The notes under the pieces were generated by a model that ran no database searches, was not told the DNA's origin, and saw only the letters and a list, made by a program, of their open reading frames with translations. Made by a program: the position numbers and the translations under genes. Below are positions 42,494 to 51,812 of a DNA stretch of 64,000 nt, in pieces. How positions within the stretch are numbered: position 1 is the stretch's first letter; every line of letters starts with the position of its first letter. This DNA comes from a virus. The DNA lies in the IMG/VR virus record IMGVR_UViG_3300023171_000008, positions 38,558 to 102,557 of that record, one strand, 5' to 3'.

Positions 42494-42724
42494 TTGAAAG
42501 CAGTTGAAGCAAGGAATCTAGCGATACAAAATGGTGATGATATTTTAAAACCTATATTTATTAAAATTAAAGAAGCAGCTAGTTTAGGTAAATTATTTTT
42601 ATCTTTTGATAAAGATGAAATGACTGATGATATTTTATTACAGCTAATAAATAGAGATTATAATGTATCTCCAAGATTTCATACAGGTAGTAAAGCTAAA
42701 AATGTTACTGTAAGTTGGGAATAA
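42494..42724 (+). CDS. Small unknown protein (76 aa), TTG start
   Basis: The frame begins with TTG at 42494 directly after the preceding TAA, and no ATG occurs before the domain, so a TTG start is likely. Content is A-R-N-L-A-I-Q-N-G-D-D-I-L-K-P with a helical half, ending VTVSWE. A structured RNA follows. Family resemblance to short phage hypotheticals only. Confidence 0.55.
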   Translation: MKAVEARNLAIQNGDDILKPIFIKIKEAASLGKLFLSFDKDEMTDDILLQLINRDYNVSPRFHTGSKAKNVTVSWE

Positions 42725-42729
42725 TAATA

Positions 42730-42796
42730 ATTAATAGTATATCTTTACGAGAGTATTAAGAAAGGTCCAAGTCCTTTAGATGTACTATTAATTTTA
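42730..42796 (+). ncRNA. Compact three-way-junction RNA
   Basis: A 15-bp outer helix (42730-42744 with 42778-42792, one G-U pair) encloses two hairpins: TAC-GAGA-GTA with a GNRA-type loop (42746-42755) and AAAGG/CCTTT (42761-42765 with 42773-42777). A short TTTT follows the helix. It fills the gap between two genes and contains no ORF. The same architecture occurs at 31030-31116 and 34574-34631. Confidence 0.65.
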
Positions 42797-42806
42797 ATAA
42801 AATTAG

Positions 42807-42905
42807 ATGAATTACAATTGTCTTGAATGTAGTAAAGAAATAGATAGAATTCAATATTCAATAGGATATGGATTTTGTTTAGAATGTATAGAAAAAGATG
42901 TTTAA
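42807..42905 (+). CDS. Zinc-finger micropeptide (32 aa)
   Basis: MNYNCLEC...GFCLECIEKDV has two C-x2-C pairs 18 residues apart, a minimal zinc knuckle. The stop overlaps the start of the macro-domain-like gene at 42898. Confidence 0.5.
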   Translation: MNYNCLECSKEIDRIQYSIGYGFCLECIEKDV

Positions 42906-43260
42906 AAAAATATTTGTATTTGGTAGTAATACTCAAGGTAAACATGGTAAAGGTGCCGCATTATATGCTAAACAACATTATGGAGCTATTTATGGTCAAT
43001 CTAAGGGATTACAAGGTAATAGTTATGCTATTATAACTAAGGATTTAAGTAAAGGTCTTAGATCGATTGATTTAGATTATATTAAAGAACAAGTTGATGA
43101 ATTTATAGAATTTGCTAACAATTCAAATAAGAAATTCTTTGTATCAGCAATAGCATGTGGTTTAGCAGGTTATAGGGTATCTGAAATTGCACCAATGTTT
43201 AATAATATTCCTGATAATGTAGAATTATGTGATGATTTTAAATGGTATTTGAATGGATAA
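42898..43260 (+). CDS. Macro-domain-like phage protein
   Basis: 120 aa. F-V-F-G-S-N-T-Q-G-K-H-G-K-G-A-A (residues 6-21) is the conserved Gly-rich signature of a small macro-domain-like family found in phages. S-A-I-A-C-G-L-A-G-Y (about residues 83-92) and I-A-P-M-F complete it. It may bind ADP-ribose or a nucleotide; catalytic activity is not shown. It is coupled to the DNA polymerase gene by an 8-base overlap. Confidence 0.7.
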   Translation: MFKKIFVFGSNTQGKHGKGAALYAKQHYGAIYGQSKGLQGNSYAIITKDLSKGLRSIDLDYIKEQVDEFIEFANNSNKKFFVSAIACGLAGYRVSEIAPMFNNIPDNVELCDDFKWYLNG

Positions 43261-45190
43261 ACAATTGTATGATATTGAAGTATTTTGGAACTATTCATGT
43301 TGGGGATTAAAAGAATTAAATGTTGATAATAGATTATTCTTTGAAATATCAGAAGAACGTAATGATATTGATTTAGTATATAATTACTTTATTAATTTTA
43401 AAGGTTTTCTTATTAGTTTTAATGGAATTGCTTATGATAATATGGTTACTAAATATTTAATAATTAATTATAATAAATTAAGATATTTAAATTATTTAGA
43501 AATTAATAAACAGTTAAAACAATTTTCAGATAAACTTATTAATGGAGATTTTGATGATGAAATTAAAAGAATTAAATATTTTAAAATAGGTTGGACAGAT
43601 TTAGATATTTATTTATATTGGAGTAAAGGTTTAAGAATATCTAAACAGTTGTCTTTAAAAGCTTTGGGGATACAATTAGGTTATCATACTATTCAAGAAT
43701 TACCATATAAACCAGATACTATTTTAACTATTGATGATTTACCTAAACTTAGACATTATAATCAGGTTCATGATTTAGGAATTTTAGAATTATTAATTAA
43801 TAAAATGGATGAAGATATAAGATTAAGAGCTTATATTAAATCTGAATATGGTTTAGATTCATGGAGTTTAGATGCACCTAAAATTGCTTCTGAATATTTA
43901 TTAGAATATTATTGTAGTAATACCTATGATGGTAATTTACCATATTGGGAATATAAAAGTAATACTCGTAAAAATAGATATGTTCCTGAAGTATGGAGAA
44001 TAGGTAATTATTTACCTGAAGTTAAATTTAAAACTAAATTCTTTAATGATATTTATAATAAAATATCTAATGCTAATAGTAATGATAACTTTTTAGAAAA
44101 AATACCATTTTATCAAGGTGACCATGCAGTAATGTTATCTATTAGTCAAGGAGGGATTCATTCTGTTAATAATAACCAAATTTATGAAGAAGATAAGGAT
44201 TATTACATAATTGACGCAGATGTAGCGGGACTTTATCCAACGTTATTTAGACAATATAAATTTCTTAGAAAAGATTTACATATTATATTGAATAAATATA
44301 TACAAATGATTGATGATAGAACTGATGCTAAACGTAAAGGTGATAAAAAGAAAGATACTTTTCTAAAATTATGCAATAATGCATTTTCAGGATTAGTTGA
44401 TTCTGATGTAACATGGTTATATAGTCCTGAACATATATTAGCTTTAAGAGTTTTTGGTCAATTAATTCAATTACGTTTTATGGAAGAATTAAATTTCCAT
44501 GGAATTTATATTCTTTTTACGAATACGGATGGAACTTTATGTAAAGTACCTAAAAATAAGTTAAATGAATATCATCAAGTAGCTAAACAAATTTCTGAAG
44601 AATTTAAAATTGAATGGGAATTTGCCATTATAAAAGGTATATATTTTCAAAATACTAATTTTTATTTATCTAATATTATTGAAGAATACATGTTAAATGA
44701 TAATTTAGATAAGATTAATGTTAAAACTTCTGGTAAAATTAAACGTAAAGGTAAATCTTTTAGATATGGTAATGATATACCATTAGGTGATTCTACTGAT
44801 GAATTAGTAATTGCTAAAGCATTAGAAGCTTATTTTATTAATAAAGTTGAACCAAAAGATTTTATAACTAATCCTGATAAATATAATTTACATATATATG
44901 ATTATTGTAAATCTAATAAGGTATCTAAACAATATACAGTTTATTGGAACAATCAAATCCAACAAAACTTAAATAGATATTACTTTAGTAAACAAGCACC
45001 ATATCTTTATAAGAAAAAGAATACTAAACAAACATTAGATTCGATGAATGTTGGAGAAGGTGTTATATTATTTAATAATTATGAAGAAAAGCCTTGGAAA
45101 GATTATAAAATTAATTATAATTATTATATAAGTAAAACACAAGAAATTATAGATAAAATGAAGAATTTAAATCAATTAAAATTATTTTAA
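43253..45190 (+). CDS. Family B DNA polymerase
   Basis: 645 aa. A 3'-5' exonuclease domain precedes the polymerase: D-I-E at residues 7-9, F-N-G-I-A-Y-D (about 57-63) and Y-N-Q-V-H-D (about 167-172). Polymerase motif A is D-A-D-V-A-G-L-Y-P (Asp321), motif B is K-L-C-N-N-A-F-S-G, and motif C is F-T-N-T-D-G, where the first Asp of the usual DTD is Asn. It copies the phage genome. Length fits crAss-like PolB. Confidence 0.9.
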   Translation: MDKQLYDIEVFWNYSCWGLKELNVDNRLFFEISEERNDIDLVYNYFINFKGFLISFNGIAYDNMVTKYLIINYNKLRYLNYLEINKQLKQFSDKLINGDFDDEIKRIKYFKIGWTDLDIYLYWSKGLRISKQLSLKALGIQLGYHTIQELPYKPDTILTIDDLPKLRHYNQVHDLGILELLINKMDEDIRLRAYIKSEYGLDSWSLDAPKIASEYLLEYYCSNTYDGNLPYWEYKSNTRKNRYVPEVWRIGNYLPEVKFKTKFFNDIYNKISNANSNDNFLEKIPFYQGDHAVMLSISQGGIHSVNNNQIYEEDKDYYIIDADVAGLYPTLFRQYKFLRKDLHIILNKYIQMIDDRTDAKRKGDKKKDTFLKLCNNAFSGLVDSDVTWLYSPEHILALRVFGQLIQLRFMEELNFHGIYILFTNTDGTLCKVPKNKLNEYHQVAKQISEEFKIEWEFAIIKGIYFQNTNFYLSNIIEEYMLNDNLDKINVKTSGKIKRKGKSFRYGNDIPLGDSTDELVIAKALEAYFINKVEPKDFITNPDKYNLHIYDYCKSNKVSKQYTVYWNNQIQQNLNRYYFSKQAPYLYKKKNTKQTLDSMNVGEGVILFNNYEEKPWKDYKINYNYYISKTQEIIDKMKNLNQLKLF

Positions 45191-45343
45191 ATGGAAGATA
45201 GAGATACATTAAAACCAACTAACTGTGTTATTTGTGGTAAAGTAACATTTATTAGTTTAAATGATATTGGAAAATACGGTAGAAAATGTCCTAATTGTAG
45301 AAATAAAGAAAATACTAATTCTTATGGATTATTATTTGGATAA
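45191..45343 (+). CDS. Zinc-ribbon protein (50 aa)
   Basis: C-V-I-C and C-P-N-C pairs about 26 residues apart in MEDRDTLKPTNCVIC... ending SYGLLFG. It follows the polymerase stop with no gap. Likely a small nucleic-acid-binding protein. Confidence 0.55.
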   Translation: MEDRDTLKPTNCVICGKVTFISLNDIGKYGRKCPNCRNKENTNSYGLLFG

Positions 45344-45354
45344 ATACATAAATT

Positions 45355-45558
45355 ATGAGTAAAATATTAACTGCAGAAGAATTTATAAATACAGAAAGTT
45401 TCTTCGAGTATGAAGAACTCTTGATTAAATTTGCTAAACTCCACATAGAAGCTTGTAAAAAAGAAATGTGTAAAAAGTTTGCAGATCAAATTGGTGGTAG
45501 AGAAGGTTGGGGTAATGAAATAATAATGTCAGTATATTCATTAGATAATATAAAATAA
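45355..45558 (+). CDS. Small unknown protein (67 aa)
   Basis: Helical with two Cys near the middle (EACKKEMCKKF), starting after AAATTATG. Not recognised. Confidence 0.6.
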   Translation: MSKILTAEEFINTESFFEYEELLIKFAKLHIEACKKEMCKKFADQIGGREGWGNEIIMSVYSLDNIK

Positions 45559-45923
45559 TGAAAGAAATATGTGGATATAAAGGATTAGATGGTGAATTCT
45601 ATGAAAAGAAAGTAGATTGTGAAAAAGCTGATTTGAAGTATAGAATTGAAATTCTTGAAAGAAAATTAAATAATTTTAAAGTAATATTATCTGATTATTT
45701 ATTTAAAGATTATGACACTTACAAATTTCATAGATATGATGTGACTAGTGTATCTAAATATGTATTAGATAATATTGCTCAACTTGTATTAAGAGATTCT
45801 GAAATGTTTATATCTATTATTAAACAAAAAGACAAACTTAAAGATGATTTAGATGCTTTAAATAAGACTTTTAAAGAGGAATACGATAAACCTTGGTGGC
45901 TTAAGATAATTTGGTGGAAATAA
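45558..45923 (+). CDS. Coiled-coil protein with aromatic tail (121 aa)
   Basis: The N-terminus has CGYKGLDGEFYEKKVDC, followed by long helices and an ending PWWLKIIWWK. That Trp-rich tail is an interface I recall in other phage hypotheticals. One-base overlap with the preceding gene. Function unknown. Confidence 0.6.
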   Translation: MKEICGYKGLDGEFYEKKVDCEKADLKYRIEILERKLNNFKVILSDYLFKDYDTYKFHRYDVTSVSKYVLDNIAQLVLRDSEMFISIIKQKDKLKDDLDALNKTFKEEYDKPWWLKIIWWK

Positions 45924-45937
45924 TTAAATAAACTATT

Positions 45938-46156
45938 ATGAATATTAATGTAACTTCAGAATTACCTGTTTGTTTAGATTTGATAATTGACTGTTATAAA
46001 ACATATAATCCTATTATAATTAGTGAAAAGTTAGAAGAAGAATTTGACATACATTTAACTATAGATCAAGTTATAGATTACATGGAATTACATCAAAATA
46101 ATTATAAACTAATAAAAGAAGAAATGATTAAACAACAATATTATGAATATTATTAA
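45938..46156 (+). CDS. Small unknown protein (72 aa)
   Basis: The start follows CTATTATG. Sequence ELPVCLDLIIDCYKT... then a helical HTH-like segment (EEFDIHLTIDQVIDYMELH). Could be a small regulator. It overlaps the next gene by 14 bases. Confidence 0.55.
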   Translation: MNINVTSELPVCLDLIIDCYKTYNPIIISEKLEEEFDIHLTIDQVIDYMELHQNNYKLIKEEMIKQQYYEYY

Positions 46157-46343
46157 TAATAAGATAGAATGTCCACATTGCTTGGCTGTCGGTACTATTA
46201 TGGAAGGTAAATCTACAGGTAGAGGATTTGAGTACATTACTTGTAAACTATGTCATGGAATTGGTACAGTAGATTCTATTATCAATGATGATTATATACT
46301 TTCGTTAGATGAAGATAACTTTATAGAAGATGAACAAATTTGA
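46143..46343 (+). CDS. DnaJ-type zinc-finger mini-protein (66 aa)
   Basis: C-P-H-C-L-A-V-G at residues 9-16 and C-K-L-C-H-G-I-G at about 33-40 follow the CxxCxGxG pattern of DnaJ zinc centres, with an acidic tail. It may act as a metal-binding chaperone accessory. Overlaps both neighbours. Confidence 0.65.
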   Translation: MNIINNKIECPHCLAVGTIMEGKSTGRGFEYITCKLCHGIGTVDSIINDDYILSLDEDNFIEDEQI

Positions 46344-46959
46344 AATTGATTTAGAATTACTTAAATCTAATAATGTAAGTTTAGTTCAATTTGTAACTTT
46401 AATTAATATTTATAATAATGAAACAGATTTTGGAGGTATTGATTATAACTTGGTTTTGTTACCACTCCAAGATAGATCATTTATTAAGATAGTTAAAGAT
46501 GATAAACTTAAACAGTTATATATTCTTAGAGAGAAAGGTAAATTATTTATTGAGAAATTTATAGTCGAACAAACTTATATTGATAAAAAGTTAATTGAAT
46601 TTAATGATAAATATTTAAAATCTGTACCTAATATATTATATAATACTTATCAATCATTTGATGACTTTGTAAACGAATATAGAGGTTTATTTAAGGGATT
46701 AAAACCTGGTAGTCAAGGTAATCTTCAATCTATTAAAGAAAAGTTGACTAAATGGCTTAAAAGTAATCCTGATAAGACTAAGGAAGACATAATTAGAGCT
46801 ACTAAATTGTATATTCATTCTGTAGATAATTTAAAGTATTTACAACAAGCTGATTATTTTATTTATAAGAAAGATGCTAACGGAATACGATCTAGATTAA
46901 GTGATTTTATTGATGAACAAGAACAACCTGAAAATGGCTGGACATCAACACTTCGCTGA
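46330..46959 (+). CDS. Probable replication-associated helical protein (209 aa)
   Basis: The N-terminal 90 residues look like a winged helix (LVQFVTLINIYNNE...SFIKIV). The C-terminal half carries IKEKLTKWLKSNPDKTKEDIIRATKLYIHSVDNLKYLQQADYFIYKK, a pattern I recall from phage proteins near helicase/primase genes (DnaD- or loader-like). It could be a helicase loader, by context. The next gene begins inside its end. Confidence 0.55.
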   Translation: MNKFEIDLELLKSNNVSLVQFVTLINIYNNETDFGGIDYNLVLLPLQDRSFIKIVKDDKLKQLYILREKGKLFIEKFIVEQTYIDKKLIEFNDKYLKSVPNILYNTYQSFDDFVNEYRGLFKGLKPGSQGNLQSIKEKLTKWLKSNPDKTKEDIIRATKLYIHSVDNLKYLQQADYFIYKKDANGIRSRLSDFIDEQEQPENGWTSTLR

Positions 46960-47140
46960 TATGACAGATTTTAACACATTTTATAAGACTATCTATTATG
47001 TAAAAGATTATATTAAAGTACCATTATTAAATATGATGTTAGAGAATAAAGATTATATGAAATATGGTAAATTAAACCATGATAAAATTAAAAGTAAAAT
47101 GATGGAATTATATGAAGAAAATATAAGTAAATTTCAATGA
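46937..47140 (+). CDS. Small helical protein (67 aa)
   Basis: ATG at 46937 (AAATGGCTGG) gives MAGHQHFADMTDFNTFYKT.... An upstream in-frame ATG at 46901 would add 12 residues and enlarge the overlap. Ends in an ATGA overlap with 47137. Unknown function. Confidence 0.55.
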   Translation, partial: AGHQHFADMTDFNTFYKTIYYVKDYIKVPLLNMMLENKDYMKYGKLNHDKIKSKMMELYEENISKFQ

Positions 47141-47592
47141 AGAAGATTTATATCGATGTAAAAGGTAAAAAGAAATTAATAGATTTTATTGAAGAATGTT
47201 TTAATACTAATAATGTTTATGGTGTAAAATATTTTAAACAAACTTATAAAGATATAAATCTGATTAATAAAGAATTTAAATCTGGTAGAAGAAGTTTTGA
47301 AGATATTAGAGATATAATTAAAACTAATTTTAGAAAAAATATTAGTGATAAAACTATTGCTAAAACTTTATATCAACTATATTTAGATGGTAAAATGTGT
47401 AGTTTATATTGTCCTGATGCAAGTAAATTAGTATTTTTTAATTGTAAATATGAACCTAATAAATACAAAATGATTTATAATACATTACTACCACCAAATG
47501 AAGATATAAGTGAGAAAGGTAAATCAGAATATTCATTGAAAGATATATTAGATTTAGCAGGATTTAAAGATAGATATAAAGTTAATGAGTGA
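47137..47592 (+). CDS. Unknown protein (151 aa)
   Basis: Basic, Lys/Asn-rich. Helical with a possible HTH in its middle (KNISDKTIAKTLYQLYLDGK) and a single Cys pair around residue 88-91. ATGA coupling with both neighbours. Not recognised. Confidence 0.6.
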   Translation: MKKIYIDVKGKKKLIDFIEECFNTNNVYGVKYFKQTYKDINLINKEFKSGRRSFEDIRDIIKTNFRKNISDKTIAKTLYQLYLDGKMCSLYCPDASKLVFFNCKYEPNKYKMIYNTLLPPNEDISEKGKSEYSLKDILDLAGFKDRYKVNE

Positions 47593-48154
47593 TTTAATAA
47601 TAGGTAAAGGACGTAGAAATAATTATATTTTTTATGGTAGTTTAGAAACTAAATTATTATTTGAAAGTACTCTTAATCACTATTATAATAATCAATTACT
47701 ATTTGGAAAAGTTGAAGAAAATAACAAAATAAATAATGAAATGACAGAAGTTTTATATGTAAAATTAACTGATGTACCTAAAACAGATACACGTAAGGAT
47801 TTTATTAGAAAGTTTATAAGAGGTAAGTTTGCTTCTTATAGTAATGAAGATTGTACTAAATTACAATGTGATAGCGGTAGATTTAGAAGTATTACTGAAC
47901 TACATCAAATAGTATTAAGTAGATTTCCTAAAACATCGTTTGAAGCTATTATTAGAATAGTTAGAGACTTGATTAATGAAGAAAATCCTTTTACAATGGT
48001 ATATTGCACTATAGTTGAGAAAGTAGTATTAAAGTATTTAGGTAAGGCTACTTCTAGTTATATATCTGATTATAGTCGTAATAATTATTATATTGTTAAA
48101 GGAACTGATGGATATTCGTTATGTGATTATGAACAATTAATTAATAAAATATAA
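47585..48154 (+). CDS. Unknown protein (189 aa)
   Basis: Mixed alpha/beta, with helical EAIIRIVRDLINEE and TSSYISDYSRNNYY segments and no membrane helix. Overlaps the previous gene by 8 bases and shares one base with the next. No recognised domain. Confidence 0.6.
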   Translation: MSDLIIGKGRRNNYIFYGSLETKLLFESTLNHYYNNQLLFGKVEENNKINNEMTEVLYVKLTDVPKTDTRKDFIRKFIRGKFASYSNEDCTKLQCDSGRFRSITELHQIVLSRFPKTSFEAIIRIVRDLINEENPFTMVYCTIVEKVVLKYLGKATSSYISDYSRNNYYIVKGTDGYSLCDYEQLINKI

Positions 48155-48519
48155 TGTTAAACTATAGTAAAAAAGCTTTAGATAATAAAGAAATTTATTA
48201 TAAAAATCATAGATTAATTAAGTTTAAAGATGATAAGTATGAAGTAAAAAACTTAAATGATTTATTTCGTAAACTATTTAATAACAGTACTTCTAATGCT
48301 ACAATATATGTAGATAATGGATTTCACCATTGTGGAATTAATAGAGGTAGAAGTTATATAGACTGTTGGTTATTATGTAAATATTATTTACCTAATGTAA
48401 GTTATTATGAAATGTATCATGAACTTAGAGATTTAGTTCAATTAAGTAATTATGCACATTTTAGTGTATGTCCTACTATAGGTAGAAACAGGTTTAACGG
48501 ATTATTAAATATAAAATAA
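48154..48519 (+). CDS. Unknown protein (121 aa)
   Basis: Starts in the stop of the previous gene (TAATG). Contains FHHCGINRGRSYIDCWLLC, with two His and three Cys clustered, a possible metal site. Function unknown. Confidence 0.6.
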   Translation: MLNYSKKALDNKEIYYKNHRLIKFKDDKYEVKNLNDLFRKLFNNSTSNATIYVDNGFHHCGINRGRSYIDCWLLCKYYLPNVSYYEMYHELRDLVQLSNYAHFSVCPTIGRNRFNGLLNIK

Positions 48520-48527
48520 ATAAACAA

Positions 48528-49127
48528 ATGAAAGAAATTAAATGTGTTAAAACTAATGGTTATAAATTAACTGTTGATAATGTATATGAAGTTATTAAAT
48601 CTGAAGATGATTATTACTTCTTAATAAATGATAATGGTAAAACTGTTAGATATGGTAAATCGTTATTTGAAGAAGTTGAAGATGAAGTATTGGTAGTTGC
48701 TGAACCAATTAAACGTACTGAACAAGATATGATTGATAGTATTGTTTATATTGGCGATAATATTACATACAGAGATCTTAATGATAATGAAGTAGTTATT
48801 GATAACGTAATGAGTAATAGTGATACGGAAATATCATGTGGTATTAGTCAAATATATAATATCGATAATCAAATTGAAGAAATAACTGATAATTTACCTG
48901 AAGATGATGATTATCTTAATCTTCGTAAAGCATTAATAACTGCTGTAATTAAAGGTTTTGCTATTGATGATAAACATAAAACAATGTGGTTAATGAGTAC
49001 TGCGATTGAAAAACATACTGAAGAAGATTTAGCTACTTTTGATGAATTAGCAGGTACAGTTAGTCAAGATAAAGTTAATCCTAATAGTCATAATGTTATT
49101 AGGATGTGGGTATTTTATACTAATTAA
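48528..49127 (+). CDS. Unknown protein (199 aa)
   Basis: The N-terminal 55 residues form a small SH3-like beta unit (NGYKLTVDNVYEVIKSEDDYYFLIND). The rest is acidic and helical. It lies nine bases before the helicase-like gene and may assist it. Not recognised. Confidence 0.6.
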   Translation: MKEIKCVKTNGYKLTVDNVYEVIKSEDDYYFLINDNGKTVRYGKSLFEEVEDEVLVVAEPIKRTEQDMIDSIVYIGDNITYRDLNDNEVVIDNVMSNSDTEISCGISQIYNIDNQIEEITDNLPEDDDYLNLRKALITAVIKGFAIDDKHKTMWLMSTAIEKHTEEDLATFDELAGTVSQDKVNPNSHNVIRMWVFYTN

Positions 49128-49136
49128 ATAATTTAA

Positions 49137-50234
49137 ATGAGTTTATTTGAAAGAACATTAAATTTTGTAAAAGAAAGACGTGATAGAATATTATCTGGTA
49201 AAATAAACTGTATTCCTTGGGGATTTCCTAGATTTGAAAAAGAATCTCCTGGAATTGAACAAGGTAAATATTATCTCATAACTGCCTCTTCAAAATCAGC
49301 TAAAACACAGCTTACAGACTGGTTATTTCTTTATAATGTAGTTCAACAAGTATTAGATAATAATTTAAATATTAGAATTAAGATTTTTTATTTTAGTCTT
49401 GAGATGTCTAAGGAAGAGAAGATGTTAGCATGTTTTTCAAATATACTTTATGTCAAAGAAAATATTAGAATTGCACCAAAAGATTTAAAATCAACTAGTT
49501 CTGAAAATCCTTTATCAGAAGATGTATTAAAAATATTAGATAAGTATAAACCTTATTTTGATAAGATTGAAGAAATAGTTGAATTTATTGATGATACACG
49601 GAATCCAACTGGTATTTATGACATAGTAAGGAAATATGCTTTAGCAAATGGTACTTTACATTATAGAAATATAGTGATAAAAGATGAAATTACTAAAGTT
49701 GAAGATTACTATGAACCTAATGATCCAGACGAATATGTAATGATTATAATTGATCATATTAGTCTTATTTCAACAGAACGTAGAAATGGTCAAATATTAT
49801 CATTACATGAAAGTATATCTGTATTATCATCAGATTATTTAATTAAACTTAGAAATAGATTTAAATATATTCCAGTAGTAATTCAACAACAAGCTTTAGC
49901 TGGAGAAAATCTTGAACATAAGAAATTAGGTAGTCTTAAACCATCTGCTGCTAACTTATCAGAAAATAAAACTACAATTAGAGATTGTAATATGGCAATA
50001 TCTATATTTAGTCCATTTAAACATGAAATTCCTGATTATTATGGATATGATATTACTAAATTACAGGATAATTCTAGATTTATTGAGATAATGGCATCTA
50101 GAGATGGTGGTGCAAATAGTGTATTTCCTTTATATTTTGATGGAGCTGTAAATTATTTTAGTGAATTACCACTCCCTAAAGATAAAGAAGGTATACTTAA
50201 AGTATATAATTATATAGACAAAATAAGAAAATAA
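49137..50234 (+). CDS. DnaB-like replicative helicase ATPase
   Basis: 365 aa RecA-fold core without a DnaB N-terminal domain. Walker A is degenerate, I-T-A-S-S-K-S-A-K-T (residues about 44-53). EMSKEEK (about 85-91) matches the H1a-like LEM segment. Walker B is V-M-I-I-I-D-H-I-S (about 200-208). A Q-Q-Q motif (about 242-244) and a late arginine-containing MASRDGG segment complete it. It should unwind DNA at the phage fork. Confidence 0.85.
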   Translation: MSLFERTLNFVKERRDRILSGKINCIPWGFPRFEKESPGIEQGKYYLITASSKSAKTQLTDWLFLYNVVQQVLDNNLNIRIKIFYFSLEMSKEEKMLACFSNILYVKENIRIAPKDLKSTSSENPLSEDVLKILDKYKPYFDKIEEIVEFIDDTRNPTGIYDIVRKYALANGTLHYRNIVIKDEITKVEDYYEPNDPDEYVMIIIDHISLISTERRNGQILSLHESISVLSSDYLIKLRNRFKYIPVVIQQQALAGENLEHKKLGSLKPSAANLSENKTTIRDCNMAISIFSPFKHEIPDYYGYDITKLQDNSRFIEIMASRDGGANSVFPLYFDGAVNYFSELPLPKDKEGILKVYNYIDKIRK

Positions 50235-50238
50235 CAAA

Positions 50239-50850
50239 ATGAGAAATTATAGATGTTACTTCTATTACAGAAGTAAAGATAATTTAATATTGTATCCTAG
50301 TAGTAATGAAGCTTGTTGGGCAGGAATTCGTGACAGAACTATTTATGAACCAAATGCTGATAAGTATGATTATTATAAAGAGACACTTTCTAAAGATTTA
50401 TATGATATTAATTACATTTATATCAAAGATTATATACAACCAGAAATTTCAGAAATAGATAGAAATAGAGTTATATATTTGATTAATAAAATTGTAGAAT
50501 GTAGTTATATTGTTATAGATAATGTTAAATATATTAAAGTTAAATTATTAGATAATTATGACTCAAATCTAATAATACTTAATATAATTAGAATGTTTTG
50601 GTATCATCCAGGTTATTTTAATATTACTCAATATTATAAAGATATACATAAACGTAGAACTAAAAATGAGGATTCTCTAAGTTTTATATTAAAATGTATT
50701 AAAGATAATGTTAGTGATACTAAAAATAAATTAACTGGTTATGAATCATATGGAGATCATTCTATAATAAGAAAAGGTATATTACTTAAAACTAGACAAG
50801 ATTTATTAAATTACAAAGGTACAAGTACAATAGAGTTTTTAACAACTTAA
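50239..50850 (+). CDS. Unknown protein (203 aa)
   Basis: Tyr- and Asp-rich with no membrane helix. Contains a YHPGYFNITQYYKDIH segment. Lies four bases after the helicase gene, which suggests a replication-linked role, but no domain is recognised. Confidence 0.55.
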   Translation: MRNYRCYFYYRSKDNLILYPSSNEACWAGIRDRTIYEPNADKYDYYKETLSKDLYDINYIYIKDYIQPEISEIDRNRVIYLINKIVECSYIVIDNVKYIKVKLLDNYDSNLIILNIIRMFWYHPGYFNITQYYKDIHKRRTKNEDSLSFILKCIKDNVSDTKNKLTGYESYGDHSIIRKGILLKTRQDLLNYKGTSTIEFLTT

Positions 50851-50880
50851 ATAGTGGTATATGGTGGTCGGATTGAATGA

Positions 50881-51651
50881 ATGATAGAATTACCAACAAA
50901 AAAAGTTAAAGCTACAAGAATTAATCCTAAAAAGATTGTTATATTTTCAAAACCTAAAATTGGTAAAAGTACTGCAATAAGTATGTTACCTAATTGTTTA
51001 TTAATTGACTTAGAAGATGGTTCAAACTTTGTTGATGCTGTAAAAATTAGTGTAATGGATATTGCTCGTGAACAAGATGTAACTCCTATAAATGCTTTAA
51101 AACAAGTTATAGAACAAATTAAAGAAGCTAATAAAGCTAAAGGAGATTTTGTTTATAAATATGGTGCTATAGATACAGTATCTTCATTAGAAGAGATGGT
51201 GATGCCAATTGCATTAAATTTGTATAAACAAACTAGTATGGGGCGTAACTTTCAAGGAGATGATGTGAGGAAACTTCCCAATGGAGCAGGTTATCAATAT
51301 ACTAGAGAAGCTTTATGGATCGTACTTGAAGAATTAGAAGAATGTTTTAATACATTAATAATACTTGGACACACTCGTGATCGTATTATTGAAAAGAATG
51401 GTAAAGAAATGAATGAGAGGGGCCTTTCGTTGATGGGGCTATCTGCAACTATTCTATGTGGTCAAGTTGATGCTGTAGGTTATATGTATCGAGAAGAAGG
51501 TAAAGAGAATAAAACTATGGTTAATTTCAAACCTTCAGAATCATTAGCATCAGGTAGTCGTAGTGAACATCTTAAGAATAAGATAATTACATTACTTGAG
51601 TCAAATGATGAAGGAGTAATAACAGATCATTGGGATCAAATTTTTATTTAA
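50881..51651 (+). CDS. Sak4-like RecA-family ATPase
   Basis: 256 aa. Walker A is K-P-K-I-G-K-S-T at residues 25-32 (the ATP-binding AAA_24/Sak4 pattern), followed by L-L-I-D-L-E-D-G. Walker B-like IILGHTRD lies at about residues 160-167. Sak4-type proteins are single-strand annealing/recombination ATPases, and this one precedes a possible SSB, a common pairing. An alternative is a generic phage nucleotide-binding protein. Confidence 0.75.
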   Translation: MIELPTKKVKATRINPKKIVIFSKPKIGKSTAISMLPNCLLIDLEDGSNFVDAVKISVMDIAREQDVTPINALKQVIEQIKEANKAKGDFVYKYGAIDTVSSLEEMVMPIALNLYKQTSMGRNFQGDDVRKLPNGAGYQYTREALWIVLEELEECFNTLIILGHTRDRIIEKNGKEMNERGLSLMGLSATILCGQVDAVGYMYREEGKENKTMVNFKPSESLASGSRSEHLKNKIITLLESNDEGVITDHWDQIFI

Positions 51652-51755
51652 GATAATAGCTGTAGACGTACAGATCGTAACTATAACATAATATATTACA
51701 ATAAATCTTCGGAAAGTAATAAGACAGTTATCCAAATCGTAAGTTGGCTAAGTAA

Positions 51756-51790
51756 GAGGTCTTAGTTATAAAACCTCATTTTTAATTTTA
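51756..51790 (+). terminator. Weak terminator after the Sak4-like gene
   Basis: GAGGT/ACCTC (51756-51760 with 51773-51777), then ATTTTT. The 51652-51812 gap also has a CCAA/TTGG hairpin at 51732-51746 but no gene. The stem is short, so it may attenuate rather than fully stop transcription. Confidence 0.45.
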
Positions 51791-51812
51791 ATATAAGCCA
51801 AAATAAATATAT

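Noticed and set aside
51652-51812. Gap after the Sak4-like gene as a possible ncRNA gene
   Set aside because: Only a short CCAA/TTGG hairpin and a weak terminator were found, with no strong domain-closing helix.
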